From an uncultured Cocleimonas sp. (GTDB lineage Bacteria; Pseudomonadota; Gammaproteobacteria; Thiotrichales; Thiotrichaceae), in the NCBI RefSeq assembly GCF_947495625.1, contig NZ_CANLZW010000030.1, forward strand, positions 1 through 60,482: a DNA stretch of 60,482 bases, read 5' to 3'. How positions within the stretch are numbered: the first letter of the stretch is position 1; every line of letters begins with the position of its first letter. The notes beneath the pieces were generated by a model. That model saw only the letters and a program-made list of their open reading frames with translations, had not been told where the DNA came from and searched no databases. A program made the translations under genes and the position numbers. Shown here in pieces: positions 17,514-29,530 of the stretch.

Positions 17514-17960
17514 CTAATCTGCTGTTGATGTCTCAGTAGCAGGCTTCGCGCCAGCTTCATCTGTATTAGTAGCTTCTTTCTTTGTTTCTTCCATTGCAGG
17601 AACCGCTTCTTCTGTTGCTGGAGCCTCTTCTGTCTCTGGTGCGCTTTCTGCAGCGGGCTTCTCTGTTGCAGGTGTATTTTCTTCAACTGGGGCAGTTTCT
17701 GGTTCTGTATTTTCTTCAGGTTCAGCCTTAACTTCAGGAGTTTCTACAGCATCGGTTTCTACTGCTTCAGATTTTGCAGCTTCTTCTACTTTAGGAGCAA
17801 CTTCTTCTGCAGGTGAAACAGCGCTAGCTTGAGACGAGATTGGAACTCCAAAATTTAATGCATTACCTTCAACAGCCGGACGCTTGGCCATAAAAAAGAA
17901 AACAGCCGCTGCCAAAATTGTAAAAATTAATATACCGATTGAGTTATTAGATAGTTTCAT
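17514..17960 (-). CDS. Membrane-anchored acidic low-complexity protein
   Basis: 148 residues. One N-terminal transmembrane helix (SIGILIFTILAAAVFFFMA) is followed by about 110 residues rich in Glu, Ala, Pro and Thr, with repeated PATE/PETE/EEAP-like blocks. This part is almost certainly disordered. No domain is recognised. It ends 3 bases from the convergent NlpC/P60 gene. The length is probably variable between strains because of the repeats. A spacer or cell-envelope tether function is conceivable but unsupported. Confidence 0.65.
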   Translation of the reverse strand: MKLSNNSIGILIFTILAAAVFFFMAKRPAVEGNALNFGVPISSQASAVSPAEEVAPKVEEAAKSEAVETDAVETPEVKAEPEENTEPETAPVEENTPATEKPAAESAPETEEAPATEEAVPAMEETKKEATNTDEAGAKPATETSTAD

Positions 17961-18081
17961 TACTTCGATCCATGGTTTAATTAAATAGAATCATATCATT
18001 GATTTAGCTGATACAAATCTTACGGTTAAACTTTATTAAATTTAATATTTTTTCTAATTCTCTAGATTTAAGAAGTTTATA

Positions 18082-19062
18082 TTAAGTTGTTCTGCTTAAA
18101 GAATAATTTGCCAAATTAGATAAAGCAGATTTAAATTCTGAATCTGGTAATACCTTTAAGCAATCAGTTGCCAAGATCGTTTCTTTTTTAGCAACTTCAA
18201 TTGTATATTCTAAGGACTTGGTCTTTTTAATGATGTCCGTTATCTCTTCAATTAAATCAAGGCCACCTTCTTCGATCGCTTTTTTTATCATATCGGCATC
18301 TTCTGTATGCCCACTCTTTTCACTTTCGCTTAGTGCATAAATTAGTGGCAATGTAGGTTTACCTTCTGCCAAGTCGTCTCCAACATTTTTACCCATTTCA
18401 TCACTGTCTGCACTGTAATCTAAAATATCGTCAACTAATTGAAATGCTGTACCTAAGTGCGTTCCAAATTTTGCAACAACAAGCTCATCTTCCCTAGACA
18501 GACCTGATAAAACGGCACCGAGCTGGCAAGCTGCTTCAAAGAGTTTGGCGGTTTTGGAGTAAATAACTTCTAAATAACGCTCTTCGCTAGTATTAGCATC
18601 ATTTATATTAAGTAGTTGTAATACTTCACCTTCAGCAATAATGTTGGTAGTGCTTGCCATGATATTCATAACGCGCATTTCATTGACATCTACCATCATT
18701 TCAAAAGCACGTGAATAGAGAAAATCACCGACTAATACAGCTGCTTGATTTCCCCAAACATTATTTGCCGTATCTTTGCCTCGTCGCATATCAGACTCGT
18801 CCACTACATCATCATGCAATAAGGTGGCTGTATGGATGAATTCAACGATAGCAGCAATATCTACATGCTTTTTTCCATCATATCCACAGGCACGGGCCAT
18901 CAGAAGTGCCAACATAGGTCTTAACCTTTTGCCGCCACTATTAATAATGTAATGACTCAATTGATTGACCAGTACAACATCTGATTGGAGTCTATTTTGA
19001 ATTAAGGCATCAACAGCCTTCATATCTGATTCAACCAGATTCTGTATTGTTTTATAATCCAC
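18082..19062 (-). CDS. ispB: Octaprenyl (polyprenyl) diphosphate synthase IspB
   Basis: 326 residues, normal length. It extends farnesyl diphosphate with isopentenyl diphosphate to make the quinone side chain. The two aspartate-rich motifs are present: LLHDDVVDESD (about residues 79-89) and FQLVDDILDYSAD (about 206-218). GGKRLRP (about 43-49) binds the pyrophosphate. It diverges from rpmA, as in most gammaproteobacteria. The chain length made (C40 or other) cannot be fixed from sequence alone. Confidence 0.96.
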   Translation of the reverse strand: MDYKTIQNLVESDMKAVDALIQNRLQSDVVLVNQLSHYIINSGGKRLRPMLALLMARACGYDGKKHVDIAAIVEFIHTATLLHDDVVDESDMRRGKDTANNVWGNQAAVLVGDFLYSRAFEMMVDVNEMRVMNIMASTTNIIAEGEVLQLLNINDANTSEERYLEVIYSKTAKLFEAACQLGAVLSGLSREDELVVAKFGTHLGTAFQLVDDILDYSADSDEMGKNVGDDLAEGKPTLPLIYALSESEKSGHTEDADMIKKAIEEGGLDLIEEITDIIKKTKSLEYTIEVAKKETILATDCLKVLPDSEFKSALSNLANYSLSRTT

Positions 19063-19179
19063 GCAAATTCTTTGACTTAATGTTATTGAATTAGGGAATG
19101 CTAGGTAGATGCAGGGTAAGTGTCAAGGCAGATGTCGAAATTCACTGCGTTTTATTGATTAAAATAGCAAATATAATAT

Positions 19180-19208
19180 TTGACTAAGTATATAAGTGCT
19201 TGTAGACT
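19180..19208 (+). promoter_or_regulatory. Candidate promoter of rpmA
   Basis: -35 TTGACT (19180-19185), 17-base spacer, -10-like TAGACT (19203-19208). It lies about 65 bases before the rpmA start. Since rplU is missing from its usual place upstream, rpmA needs its own promoter, and this is the best candidate. Confidence 0.45.
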
Positions 19209-19274
19209 TTCGCGGCTTAAACAAATTATATATTAACTGGGATTTTACTCCGGTTTATTACAGAGGTTATTAAA

Positions 19275-19532
19275 ATGGCTCATAAAAAAGCAGCGGGTAG
19301 TACACGAAACGGTCGTGATTCAAATTCAAATCGCCTTGGTGTTAAGCGCTTTGGTGGCCAATTAGTTTCTGCTGGAAGCATTATAGTTCGTCAACGTGGA
19401 ACTCACTTTCACCCGGGTACAAACGTAGGCTGTGGCAAAGACCACACTTTATTTGCAAAAACTGACGGGGTTGTTCTTTTTGAAGTAAAAGGCCCGAAAA
19501 ACAGAAAGTTTGTAAGTATCCAAGCGGCATAA
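19275..19532 (+). CDS. rpmA: Ribosomal protein bL27
   Basis: 85 residues. It begins [18 protein letters not shown], the typical N-terminus of L27 that reaches the peptidyl-transferase centre, and contains [20 protein letters not shown]. Length is standard. AGAGG precedes the ATG. Usually rplU (bL21) is directly upstream; here only about 210 bases separate it from ispB, too little for rplU, and no fragment of it is visible. A terminator follows at once. Confidence 0.98.
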   Translation: MAHKKAAGSTRNGRDSNSNRLGVKRFGGQLVSAGSIIVRQRGTHFHPGTNVGCGKDHTLFAKTDGVVLFEVKGPKNRKFVSIQAA

Positions 19533-19553
19533 GTTACTCACAACTTTAATAAA

Positions 19554-19576
19554 AGCCCCGCTTGTCGGGGTTTTTT
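19554..19576 (+). terminator. Intrinsic terminator after rpmA
   Basis: GCCCCG/CGGGGT stem with loop CTTGT, followed by six T. It lies 22 bases after the rpmA stop and 41 bases before obgE, so obgE probably depends on readthrough or its own promoter. Confidence 0.85.
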
Positions 19577-19607
19577 ATTGCCTGTTATTTTTATTAGATT
19601 CAGATAA

Positions 19608-21774
<2,167 letters not shown>

Positions 21775-21810
21775 TTTATAGCGAATAATCCTGCAAATAA
21801 TCTAAATTAG

Positions 21811-21837
21811 GTCACCCCCCTACTTTTAGGCCTTTTT
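21811..21837 (+). repeat. Dispersed C6-TACTTTTAGG element after proB
   Basis: A perfect half-site, GTCACCCCCCTACTTTTAGG, then CCTTTTT. It begins 37 bases after the proB stop in the same direction. Confidence 0.88.
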
Positions 21838-22054
21838 CTCTCATAAATCGAGCATTTTATAGAGATTAGGTAATAGATAGGAAGACTTCATAGCACCGTT
21901 TGATCCGTTTAACTTCTATTTTTAATAAATTATCTTGATAAGACGCGCGCTTATCGGAGTTTTATTGAATAGATAACCCCTTAGACGTTAAAGTTTAGCT
22001 AATGAAATAGAACTAACACTCTATCTAAAATATAAAAATTATAAGGTTACAGTC

Positions 22055-22897
22055 ATGATTTTAGTCGGCTCACTCATTTTAGCGTTTCTCATCACTCTTT
22101 TCTTGGTAAGTAAAATAGCAAGTATGCTTCATGCTAAGAAACCAGATATGGGAAGAATTTTCTTAGCATCCATTGTAGGAAGTATTGCAGCTGCTATCAC
22201 TCTTATCCCTTTAGGAATTTTCCTTGGTGGTATAGACCCAAACATCATGCTGATTTTATCCATTGCTATCGTCTTTATAGTTTCTAGCATGGCGTTCAAA
22301 TACATCAATGTAATGACATGGGGTAGTGCCATTACAACGAATATTGCAAATATCGTATTAAGTCTAGTTGCCTTAACTGCCTCGGTTGTTTTGAACGGCG
22401 GATCAATTAACGAAACTGTCGCTAAAATGACTAGTGTTGCTAAAGAAAATGCGAATATGGTTCAAAGTGTAGCAACAGGCGATTTAAATGCTGTTTTACC
22501 TAATGACTCAGAAAATACTGATGAAGTTAATCAGGATGCAAGTATGGATCAGAATGGAAATGTAATCGCAGCGAATGACGAAGAGATATCACTTGATGAT
22601 GATCTCGAACCTACTTTTAAAGAAAATGACTTGTTACCAGCAGCAACGGTCAGAGAACTGAAGGCAAAAGAAAAGAAAGTATATATTGAGCCAAAATTTA
22701 GAGTGGTTAGTATTTCAAGAATCCGCTCTGCAGTAGGCAAGAATATTAGAATTTTAAATACAAATGACACTAGCATTACTGGCTTGCTTAGAAAGGTAAA
22801 AGGAAACAATGCTGTCATTGAGCAGCACTTAGGCGGAGGTATTGCAACAACACCAGTGTCATTAGCTAAAATTCGTAAACTTGAAGTTTACAGGTAA
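22055..22897 (+). CDS. Multi-pass membrane protein with soluble C-terminal domain, unknown
   Basis: 280 residues. Four hydrophobic segments occupy about residues 1-130 (starting ILVGSLILAFLITLFLV). A disordered Asp/Glu/Asn-rich stretch follows (about 145-195). The last 75 residues form a small beta-rich region (GKNIRILNTNDTSITGLLRK... AVIEQHLGGGIATTPVSL) that could be an SH3- or Sm-like barrel; that fold is my inference. I recognise no family. It is flanked by a repeat upstream and a bidirectional terminator downstream, so it is monocistronic. AAGG precedes the ATG. Confidence 0.75.
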   Translation: MILVGSLILAFLITLFLVSKIASMLHAKKPDMGRIFLASIVGSIAAAITLIPLGIFLGGIDPNIMLILSIAIVFIVSSMAFKYINVMTWGSAITTNIANIVLSLVALTASVVLNGGSINETVAKMTSVAKENANMVQSVATGDLNAVLPNDSENTDEVNQDASMDQNGNVIAANDEEISLDDDLEPTFKENDLLPAATVRELKAKEKKVYIEPKFRVVSISRIRSAVGKNIRILNTNDTSITGLLRKVKGNNAVIEQHLGGGIATTPVSLAKIRKLEVYR

Positions 22898-22927
22898 ACA
22901 TAAAACAAAAATCAGTTACATAAAAAA

Positions 22928-22952
22928 AGCCCAGTTTACTGGGCTTTTTTTA
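22928..22952. terminator. Bidirectional intrinsic terminator
   Basis: Perfect stem AGCCCAGT/ACTGGGCT with a TT loop, flanked by A-run and T-run. It can serve both the membrane-protein gene on the plus strand and the CbiC-like gene on the minus strand. Confidence 0.9.
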
Positions 22953-22972
22953 TGTTCTTTTTATTTACAACT

Positions 22973-23629
22973 TTAACTATCATCTGTTTCTTTTCTAATT
23001 TTTAGTAAAGTATTGATGGCTGCAGAGGCAACATCACTACCTCCCTGGTGACCTAATACTGTAATACAGGGAATATCAAGTTGTTCATGGTTATCCCATA
23101 AATAATTCTTGGATCCGATTGTTCCGGTAAACCCTGAAGGTGTTGCGATAATTAAACTTGGCTTTTTGTAATTTTCGTCGTCTTTTGATTCTTCAAGGAC
23201 TTCTAGTAAACGATAGAGTGCGGTAGGCTCTCTACCAATAACGACAAAACTATCAGATAGATAAGGCTTCCATAGATCGACCGCTTCCATGCTTCGTGTA
23301 TGCCTATTAGACTTCGCTTGTGAAATTACACTGGCTTTATTTATCAAGCAAATGGGCTCGTCTTTTAAATATTTTTGCTTCATCGCGCATGCAACATTTT
23401 CTGTATCACATAGAAGATCAAAATCTTCTTCGAGCGCTTCTAAAGCAGCATCTATCGCGCCCTCGCTAAACCGGATATTTTCAAGAAGCGAAACATCCCC
23501 TGCTGCTGCTATCATCTGCAGTGCAACTGCTTTTTCATTATCGTTGAAGTGAGATAAATCAGAATTTTCTTGAATAGTTTTTAATGAGAGTTTTTGAATA
23601 TTTTTTGGGTTTTTTTCGTATTTAATCAT
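22973..23629 (-). CDS. Precorrin-8X methylmutase (CbiC/CobH) homologue lacking the catalytic His
   Basis: 218 residues. The fold-defining motifs match CobH/CbiC: HTRSMEAVDLW (about residue 114), REPTALYRLLEVLEE, ATPSGFTGTIGSK and GHQGGSDVASAAINTLL near the end. In the family these read ...TRSxxA, NAPTAL, PVGFVGAAESK and GRxGGSxxxAAxxNAL. The family's proton-transfer histidine, in the MVHACG-type motif, is replaced: the aligned segment is MIAAAG with A41 in its place. No other cobalamin-synthesis gene is nearby. It may be a precorrin-isomerase-like protein with another role or a weakly active enzyme. The homology is clear; the function is not. Confidence 0.8.
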   Translation of the reverse strand: MIKYEKNPKNIQKLSLKTIQENSDLSHFNDNEKAVALQMIAAAGDVSLLENIRFSEGAIDAALEALEEDFDLLCDTENVACAMKQKYLKDEPICLINKASVISQAKSNRHTRSMEAVDLWKPYLSDSFVVIGREPTALYRLLEVLEESKDDENYKKPSLIIATPSGFTGTIGSKNYLWDNHEQLDIPCITVLGHQGGSDVASAAINTLLKIRKETDDS

Positions 23630-23804
23630 AAATCAGACATCGTCAAATAAAGTGACTGTCCTAAATGGAATGGTAGTGAGTATAGAAGAACTTTTGATAA
23701 ATTTGATAAAAATTAGAATTTATTTTTAAGCATTACATAGCACTTGTTGTTTCTGTTCGATAAAATACAGTGATTATTTATTCAGCTATTTCCGAAGTGA
23801 AACG

Positions 23805-24692
23805 ATGCCAACTCCAGTATTTGAAACAAATTTAGAGCACTTACCTTTGATTACGCGAGGTAAAGTTCGTGATATTTATGACGTGGATGATAATCACATG
23901 CTTATTGTCACCACTGATAGATTATCTGCATTCGATGTTGTTCTTCCTCAACCCATTCCTAACAAGGGGGTTGTGCTTACACAAGTTTCTAATTTTTGGT
24001 TTGATAAACTCTCTCACATTGTGCCAAATCATTTTAGTAATCTAACTCTTAATGACTTGAAACTAACAAAAGTTGAGAGAGAAATTCTTGAAGGCCGCAG
24101 CGTTATCGTTAAAAAGCTAAAACCTTTACCGGTTGAAGCCATTGTACGCGGATATATAATTGGCTCTGGCTGGAAAGATTACCAAGAAACAGGCCAAGTC
24201 TGTGGCATTGACCTGCCTGAGGGCTTACAACAAGCAGAAAAATTACCCGAAGTAATCTTCACCCCTTCCACAAAAGCTGAAGTGGGTGGTCATGACATCA
24301 ACATTACTTTTAAACAAATGCATGCTCAGATTGGTGGTTTTTTAGCAGAAGAGGTTCGCCGCATTAGCATTGAACTTTACACAGAAGCATCTGAATTTGC
24401 TTTATCAAAAGGCATTATCATTGCTGACACCAAATTTGAGTTTGGATTAGATGATAGTGGCCGATTAATACTCATTGATGAAATACTATCACCTGATTCA
24501 TCAAGATTTTGGCCTGCGGATCAATACAAAGAAGGCACAAGCCCCCCGTCATTCGACAAACAATTCATTAGAGATTATCTAGAAACTCTAGATTGGGATA
24601 AAACACCACCTGGCCCGCATTTACCCACAGAAATATTAGAAAAAAGCGCTGAAAAATATCAAGAGGTTGCAGACTTATTATTAGGTTCGTAG
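23805..24692 (+). CDS. purC: SAICAR synthase PurC (long form)
   Basis: 295 residues, the longer class of SAICAR synthase rather than the ~237-residue E. coli type. It joins CAIR with aspartate in purine synthesis. Signatures are TRGKVRDIYDV near the N-terminus, TDRLSAFDVVL, VEAIVRGYIIGSGWKDYQ (about residue 109) and LIDEILSPDSSRFWP (about 224-238). Monocistronic by spacing. Confidence 0.95.
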   Translation: MPTPVFETNLEHLPLITRGKVRDIYDVDDNHMLIVTTDRLSAFDVVLPQPIPNKGVVLTQVSNFWFDKLSHIVPNHFSNLTLNDLKLTKVEREILEGRSVIVKKLKPLPVEAIVRGYIIGSGWKDYQETGQVCGIDLPEGLQQAEKLPEVIFTPSTKAEVGGHDINITFKQMHAQIGGFLAEEVRRISIELYTEASEFALSKGIIIADTKFEFGLDDSGRLILIDEILSPDSSRFWPADQYKEGTSPPSFDKQFIRDYLETLDWDKTPPGPHLPTEILEKSAEKYQEVADLLLGS

Positions 24693-24772
24693 AACCAATA
24701 CTTAAGCAAAGAGTCCAACCTACATTCCAGCCGCTTTCTGTAGTATTATGTCGGCAAATAACCTAGAGCAGT

Positions 24773-25696
24773 ATGATGAGCGCAACTTTACAATCAAAAC
24801 CAAAACTTCCAAGTTTTATCAGTCTTCTGCTTGTAATTGCCTTGGGTATTTCGTTAGCAAAACTGATGTGGTTAATTTTGACTCCAACTCCCCAAATTAG
24901 CACTTTTTCTGCAACTGAAACCAGCAATCTCATCACGCCTCAAGCTAAAATAAATTATGGCAAACGTATAGCAGATCAACACATATTTGGAGAAGTTAAG
25001 ATTGCGCCAGTTGCCGCTGTAGTAAAAAAACCAGTTGCAGTAAAACAGGCAGTCGTAGCTCCTACCAAATTAAATTTAAAACTCCATGGCATAGTCGCTT
25101 ATAAATCTAAAGAAGGCTTTGCTTTAATATCAGCAGCTAACGGCCCTCAAAAAGTATATGGCAAAGGAGAAACCATTCAAGAAGGTGTAACTGTCAGTGA
25201 CATCTTTCCAGAGAAGGTGGTATTAGATAACCGTGGTAAAACTGAAGAATTATTATTGCCTGTTAATAAAGCAGCACCAAACTCAAGAAGACGATCAAAT
25301 AATTCAGCTTTAGGCGGTGTGCCGTTACCCGGAAGCGAAACTCAAAAAAAACCTAGCCGCTCACCATTAGCCTCTGCTAATTCTGCACAACCCAATCTTG
25401 CAAAATTAAGAGAAGATATCATATCTAATCCAACTAAATTAATGGATGTAGTAAGGCCTTCACCTGCAATCGTAGATGGTCAATTTATAGGATTTCGCAT
25501 CAAACCTGGAAAAGAAAGAAGAATGTTTAACCAATTAAACTTTCGCTCCAACGATATAATTACTGAAGTAAATGGTATTGTGTTAGACGATCAAAACAAA
25601 GGCGCAATGGTATTAAATGAATTATCACAAGCCGCCAGCATTTCAGTAAAAGTAAAGCGCGGTAACCAAGAAATATTAATCGATCACGCTTTTTAA
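24773..25696 (+). CDS. gspC: Type II secretion protein GspC
   Basis: 307 residues. One N-terminal transmembrane helix (FISLLLVIALGISLAKLMWLI, about 15-36) is followed by the periplasmic homology region (LNLKLHGIVAYKSKEGFALIS...YGKGE, about 100-140). A C-terminal PDZ-type domain follows (IGFRIKPGKERRMFNQLNFRSNDIITEVNGI, quoted in pieces around 235-275). GspC links the inner-membrane platform to the GspD secretin. Two tandem ATGs (24773, 24776) are possible starts. Usually gspC leads the gsp operon with gspD next; here apbE follows and no other gsp gene is present, so gspC is detached. Confidence 0.9.
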   Translation: MMSATLQSKPKLPSFISLLLVIALGISLAKLMWLILTPTPQISTFSATETSNLITPQAKINYGKRIADQHIFGEVKIAPVAAVVKKPVAVKQAVVAPTKLNLKLHGIVAYKSKEGFALISAANGPQKVYGKGETIQEGVTVSDIFPEKVVLDNRGKTEELLLPVNKAAPNSRRRSNNSALGGVPLPGSETQKKPSRSPLASANSAQPNLAKLREDIISNPTKLMDVVRPSPAIVDGQFIGFRIKPGKERRMFNQLNFRSNDIITEVNGIVLDDQNKGAMVLNELSQAASISVKVKRGNQEILIDHAF

Positions 25697-25709
25697 GCAC
25701 AATTTTAGT

Positions 25710-26714
25710 ATGTTGCTTCGTCTTTTATTTCTTTGTTTCATAAATTTTTTCTTAGTTTCATGTTCTGATAATACTAGCTTGTCCAATAAAGTAGTTTTGC
25801 AAGGCAAAACCATGGGCACAAGCTACCACATTACCCTAGTTGCTTCTAAAAAAGATCTGACTAAGCAAAAAGTCATACAATCCGAAATAGATGCACTGTT
25901 AATAGATATCAATAATAAGATGTCCACTTACCAATCAGATTCAGAAATTAGCCTCTTTAACGCCAACCCTTCGTTAAATTGGATTCCTATATCAAAAGAT
26001 TTTTATCACGTAGTAGATAGTGCTCTATCTATTTCAAAACTTTCTAAGGGCTACTTTGACATCACTATTTCGCCTTTAGTAGATTTATGGGGTTTTGGCC
26101 CAAAAATAAAAGTTAAAACACCAAAGAAACAAAATATTGAGCTAATAATGTCACGCATTGGTTATCAAAAACTTAAGGCAGATGAGAGTCAATATGCACT
26201 TAAGAAAAAGGATCCTTTACTAAAAATAGATTTATCTTCAATAGCCAAAGGATATGCCGTTGACAAGGTAAGTGAGTACTTAAGCAGTAGATCTATAGAC
26301 AACCACTTAGTAGAAATTGGTGGTGAAGTACAAGCAAAGGGTAAGAACCCTTCTGGTAAAAAATGGCGTATAGCTATTGAAAATCCAGAAACAGAAAACA
26401 GAACCCTTAATAGCACCATTGAGCTAAATAATACTGGTGTAGCAACCTCAGGTGATTATAGAAATTATTATGTAGAAAACAATGAAAGGCTTTCACACAT
26501 CATAGATCCTAAAACTGGCCACCCTATAAATCATAAGCTCGCTTCAGTTACGGTAATAAATGATTCAACAATGCTAGCCGATGCTTGGGCAACGACTCTA
26601 ATGGTACTTGGTGAAGAAAAAGGAAAAGAATTAGTTTTGGAACAGGATTTAAGTGTTCAGATGATTATTAGAAACGATAATGGGTTTTCAACCTGGAAGA
26701 ATAAAATACCTTAA
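25710..26714 (+). CDS. apbE: FAD:protein FMN transferase ApbE
   Basis: 334 residues. A lipobox-like LVSC ends the N-terminal hydrophobic stretch, so it is probably lipid-anchored on the periplasmic side. Motifs are TMGTSYHITL (about residue 35), MSTYQSDSEIS, DLSSIAKGYAVDKVSEYL, VEIGGEVQAKG and HIIDPKTGHPI. It transfers FMN from FAD to threonines of NqrB, NqrC and RnfG. The nqr or rnf targets are not in the window. It starts 13 bases after gspC and is probably co-transcribed with it. A bidirectional terminator follows. Confidence 0.93.
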   Translation: MLLRLLFLCFINFFLVSCSDNTSLSNKVVLQGKTMGTSYHITLVASKKDLTKQKVIQSEIDALLIDINNKMSTYQSDSEISLFNANPSLNWIPISKDFYHVVDSALSISKLSKGYFDITISPLVDLWGFGPKIKVKTPKKQNIELIMSRIGYQKLKADESQYALKKKDPLLKIDLSSIAKGYAVDKVSEYLSSRSIDNHLVEIGGEVQAKGKNPSGKKWRIAIENPETENRTLNSTIELNNTGVATSGDYRNYYVENNERLSHIIDPKTGHPINHKLASVTVINDSTMLADAWATTLMVLGEEKGKELVLEQDLSVQMIIRNDNGFSTWKNKIP

Positions 26715-26773
26715 AGTCAGCACTCAACTTTAAATTCTGTATATACAGAGCCAAGTCATTTTTTCAGACATTA

Positions 26774-26808
26774 AAAAAGGAAGGGTGCTTTGAGCACCCT
26801 TCCTTTTT
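26774..26808. terminator. Bidirectional intrinsic terminator apbE/fba
   Basis: AAAAAGGAAGGGTGCT pairs with AGCACCCTTCCTTTTT around a TTG loop. The A/T-rich flanks provide a T-run on both strands. It separates convergent apbE and fba. Confidence 0.9.
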
Positions 26809-26832
26809 AACACTTAGAAAAACTACTTCAAA

Positions 26833-27897
26833 TTAAGTAATTTTCTGATCTAATTCACCGGCTGCATAACGCTGTGACATAACATCTAGTGAAATCGGTG
26901 TAATCTTTGACGCATTTCCTGCACTGCCGAATGATTCGAAACGTGCTTTACAGATTGCTTTCATTGCGTTCGTAGATTCTTTCAAGAATTTACGTGGATC
27001 AAATACTGATGGATTTTCAGCCAGGAACTTACGAATTGAACCTGTAGAAGCCATACGTAAATCTGTATCAATATTTACCTTAGCTACTCCGTTCTTGATA
27101 CCTTCAACGATTTCGCTAACTGGAACACCATAAGTTTGTCCCATATCTCCACCGTAGTTATTGATTATTTCTAACCAATCCTGTGGTACAGACGAAGAAC
27201 CGTGCATAACTAAGTGGGTGTTAGGAAGACGTTCGTGGATTTCTTTAATACGATCAATACGTAAAATATCCCCATCAGGTTCTTTAGTAAATTTATAAGC
27301 GCCGTGAGATGTGCCGATTGCGATTGCTAGTGCATCAACATTTGTTGCTTTTACAAAATCAGCTGCTTCTTCTGCAGAAGTTAAAAGCATGTCCATATCA
27401 AGCTTGCCTTCAGCGCCATGACCATCTTCTTCGCCCATTTCTCCTGTTTCAAGAGAACCTAAACAACCTAATTCACCTTCAACAGAAACACCACCAGCGT
27501 GGGCCATTTTAACTACTTCAGCTGTTACGCCTACGTTGTATTCAAAACTTGCAGGGGTTTTCATGTCTGCTTCAAGCGATCCATCCATCATTACTGATGT
27601 AAAGCCAGATTGAATAGAGCGCAAACATACTGCTGGCTCTGAACCATGATCCTGGTGCATCGCAACAGGGATATGTGGGTACATTTCCGTTGCTGCGGTA
27701 ATTAAATGACGTAAGAAAGGCTCGCCTGCATAAGAACGCGCTCCTGCAGAACCTTGTAAAATAACAGGTGAATCAGTTTCGTCAGCAGCTTGCATGATCG
27801 CATGCACTTGCTCCATGTTATTTACATTAAACGCTGGCATACCGTAGCCATTTTCTGCTGCATGATCTAGCAGCTGTCTCATCGAAATTAGGGCCAT
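26833..27897 (-). CDS. fba: Fructose-bisphosphate aldolase, class II
   Basis: 354 residues from ATG 27897, which is preceded by AAGGAG; a longer frame to 27951 adds an unconserved basic leader. It is the zinc-dependent aldolase of the 354-residue type found in Calvin-cycle and many proteobacterial operons. Signatures include [27 protein letters not shown] with the zinc histidine, [10 protein letters not shown]-like [37 protein letters not shown] and MHGSSSVPQ. It is the last gene of the leftward tkt-gap-pgk-pyk-fba cluster. Confidence 0.96.
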   Translation of the reverse strand: MALISMRQLLDHAAENGYGMPAFNVNNMEQVHAIMQAADETDSPVILQGSAGARSYAGEPFLRHLITAATEMYPHIPVAMHQDHGSEPAVCLRSIQSGFTSVMMDGSLEADMKTPASFEYNVGVTAEVVKMAHAGGVSVEGELGCLGSLETGEMGEEDGHGAEGKLDMDMLLTSAEEAADFVKATNVDALAIAIGTSHGAYKFTKEPDGDILRIDRIKEIHERLPNTHLVMHGSSSVPQDWLEIINNYGGDMGQTYGVPVSEIVEGIKNGVAKVNIDTDLRMASTGSIRKFLAENPSVFDPRKFLKESTNAMKAICKARFESFGSAGNASKITPISLDVMSQRYAAGELDQKIT

Positions 27898-28026
27898 TGA
27901 GGATCTCCTTTTATTTTTAAAGTATCTATTAAATTTCAAGCAGGCTAACAATCTACCCCATTATCAGCTTGCGCTTTTTACTTCATGTAACCGGATAAAA
28001 ACATTTAGGTCACACATAAAGATTTT

Positions 28027-29475
28027 TTAACCATTCTGGTGAGAACCGACACGCATAACCTTCATTTGGTTGGTGCCGCCATCGGTTCCTGTTCCTAATA
28101 AATCACCTTTTGTGACTATGACTAAATCACCATCTTTAACTATTTCTTGTTCAATTAAATGCTCAACCACAGTTATGTTTGCTTTTTTCGGATCTGTTAA
28201 AGGCTCATGAATCCAAACAGGATAAACGCCTCGATACATACAAACTTTACGACAGGTTTCTTTATGTGTCGTCATTGCATAAATTGGTATACCCGAACTT
28301 ATGCGAGACATCCATAAAACCGTTGAACCTGATTCAGTCAAAGCACCAATTCCTTTGACGCCCATATGGTTTGCAGCATACATCGCTGACATTGCGATTC
28401 CTTCGTCTATACGATGAAAACGTTTGCCTATACGATGTCTTGATTTCTTTTGCGACGTAGATTGCTCGGCTTCAATACAAATAGAGGCCATCGCAGCAAC
28501 CACTTTTGCAGGGTGTTTACCGACGGCAGTTTCACCGGATAGCATTACTGCATCGGTGCCGTCCATAACGGCATTAGCAACGTCAAATACTTCCGCTCTT
28601 GTCGGTATCGTATTATCAATCATCGTTTCCATCATTTGTGTGGCTGTAATTACCGCACAATTCAGGTTTCTCGCACGTTTGATTAGCTTTTTCTGCATCA
28701 AAGGCAAATTAGCGTCACCAATCTCGACACCCAAGTCGCCTCTGGCAACCATGATTACATCAGACGCACCGATAATATCGTCCAGGGTAGGTTGCTCAAC
28801 CGCCTCTGCACGTTCTATTTTAGCGACAATGGCAGCATCACCACCTGCATCTTGCATTAACAGCCTTGCATACTCTAAATCTGCTGCACTTCTTGGGAAT
28901 GAAACTGCTAAAAAGTCGACACCAATTTTGGCTGCAGTTTTGATGTCTTCTTTGTCTTTTTCAGTTAGAGCTTCCGCTGAAATTCCACCGCCCCGCTTAT
29001 TAATTCCTTTGTTGTTCGATAGACCTCCACCTACGATTACTTCGGTGTGGATCTCAGCTCCCTGAACATCTGTAACTAGTAATACTATTCGGCCATCATC
29101 TAGAAGGAGTTCATCTCCCTTATAAACATCGTTTGGAAGATTTTTATAAGCGATGCCTACTCTTTCTTGCGTTCCTGAAAACTTGTCCATGGTCGCATCA
29201 AGAATGAATGAGTCTCCAGCATTAATGGTAACCTTATCGTTTACAAAACGATCAATACGAATTTTAGGCCCTTGTAAGTCACCTAAGATTGCGACAGCCC
29301 ATCCTAATTTATCTGCTGCATCTCGTACCATTTTCACACGGCGAATATGGTCTTCGACCTCCCCATGTGAAAAGTTCATGCGTACAACATCTACACCAGC
29401 ACGGATCATTGCTTCAACGGATTCCGGAGTATCCGTTGCAGGTCCCATAGTGGCTACTATCTTAGTTCGTCTCAT
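28027..29475 (-). CDS. pyk: Pyruvate kinase
   Basis: 482 residues, full length and similar to PykA. It converts phosphoenolpyruvate and ADP to pyruvate and ATP. Motifs: [14 protein letters not shown] at the N-terminus, [54 protein letters not shown] and [13 protein letters not shown]. No good Shine-Dalgarno precedes the ATG, so translation may depend on coupling within the operon. It lies between pgk and fba, a position typical of glycolytic/Calvin clusters. Confidence 0.96.
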   Translation of the reverse strand: MRRTKIVATMGPATDTPESVEAMIRAGVDVVRMNFSHGEVEDHIRRVKMVRDAADKLGWAVAILGDLQGPKIRIDRFVNDKVTINAGDSFILDATMDKFSGTQERVGIAYKNLPNDVYKGDELLLDDGRIVLLVTDVQGAEIHTEVIVGGGLSNNKGINKRGGGISAEALTEKDKEDIKTAAKIGVDFLAVSFPRSAADLEYARLLMQDAGGDAAIVAKIERAEAVEQPTLDDIIGASDVIMVARGDLGVEIGDANLPLMQKKLIKRARNLNCAVITATQMMETMIDNTIPTRAEVFDVANAVMDGTDAVMLSGETAVGKHPAKVVAAMASICIEAEQSTSQKKSRHRIGKRFHRIDEGIAMSAMYAANHMGVKGIGALTESGSTVLWMSRISSGIPIYAMTTHKETCRKVCMYRGVYPVWIHEPLTDPKKANITVVEHLIEQEIVKDGDLVIVTKGDLLGTGTDGGTNQMKVMRVGSHQNG

Positions 29476-29530
29476 AGCTTATTCATTCTAGTAAAAGGTC
29501 TGATTATATTGCGACATTATGACTAGATTA

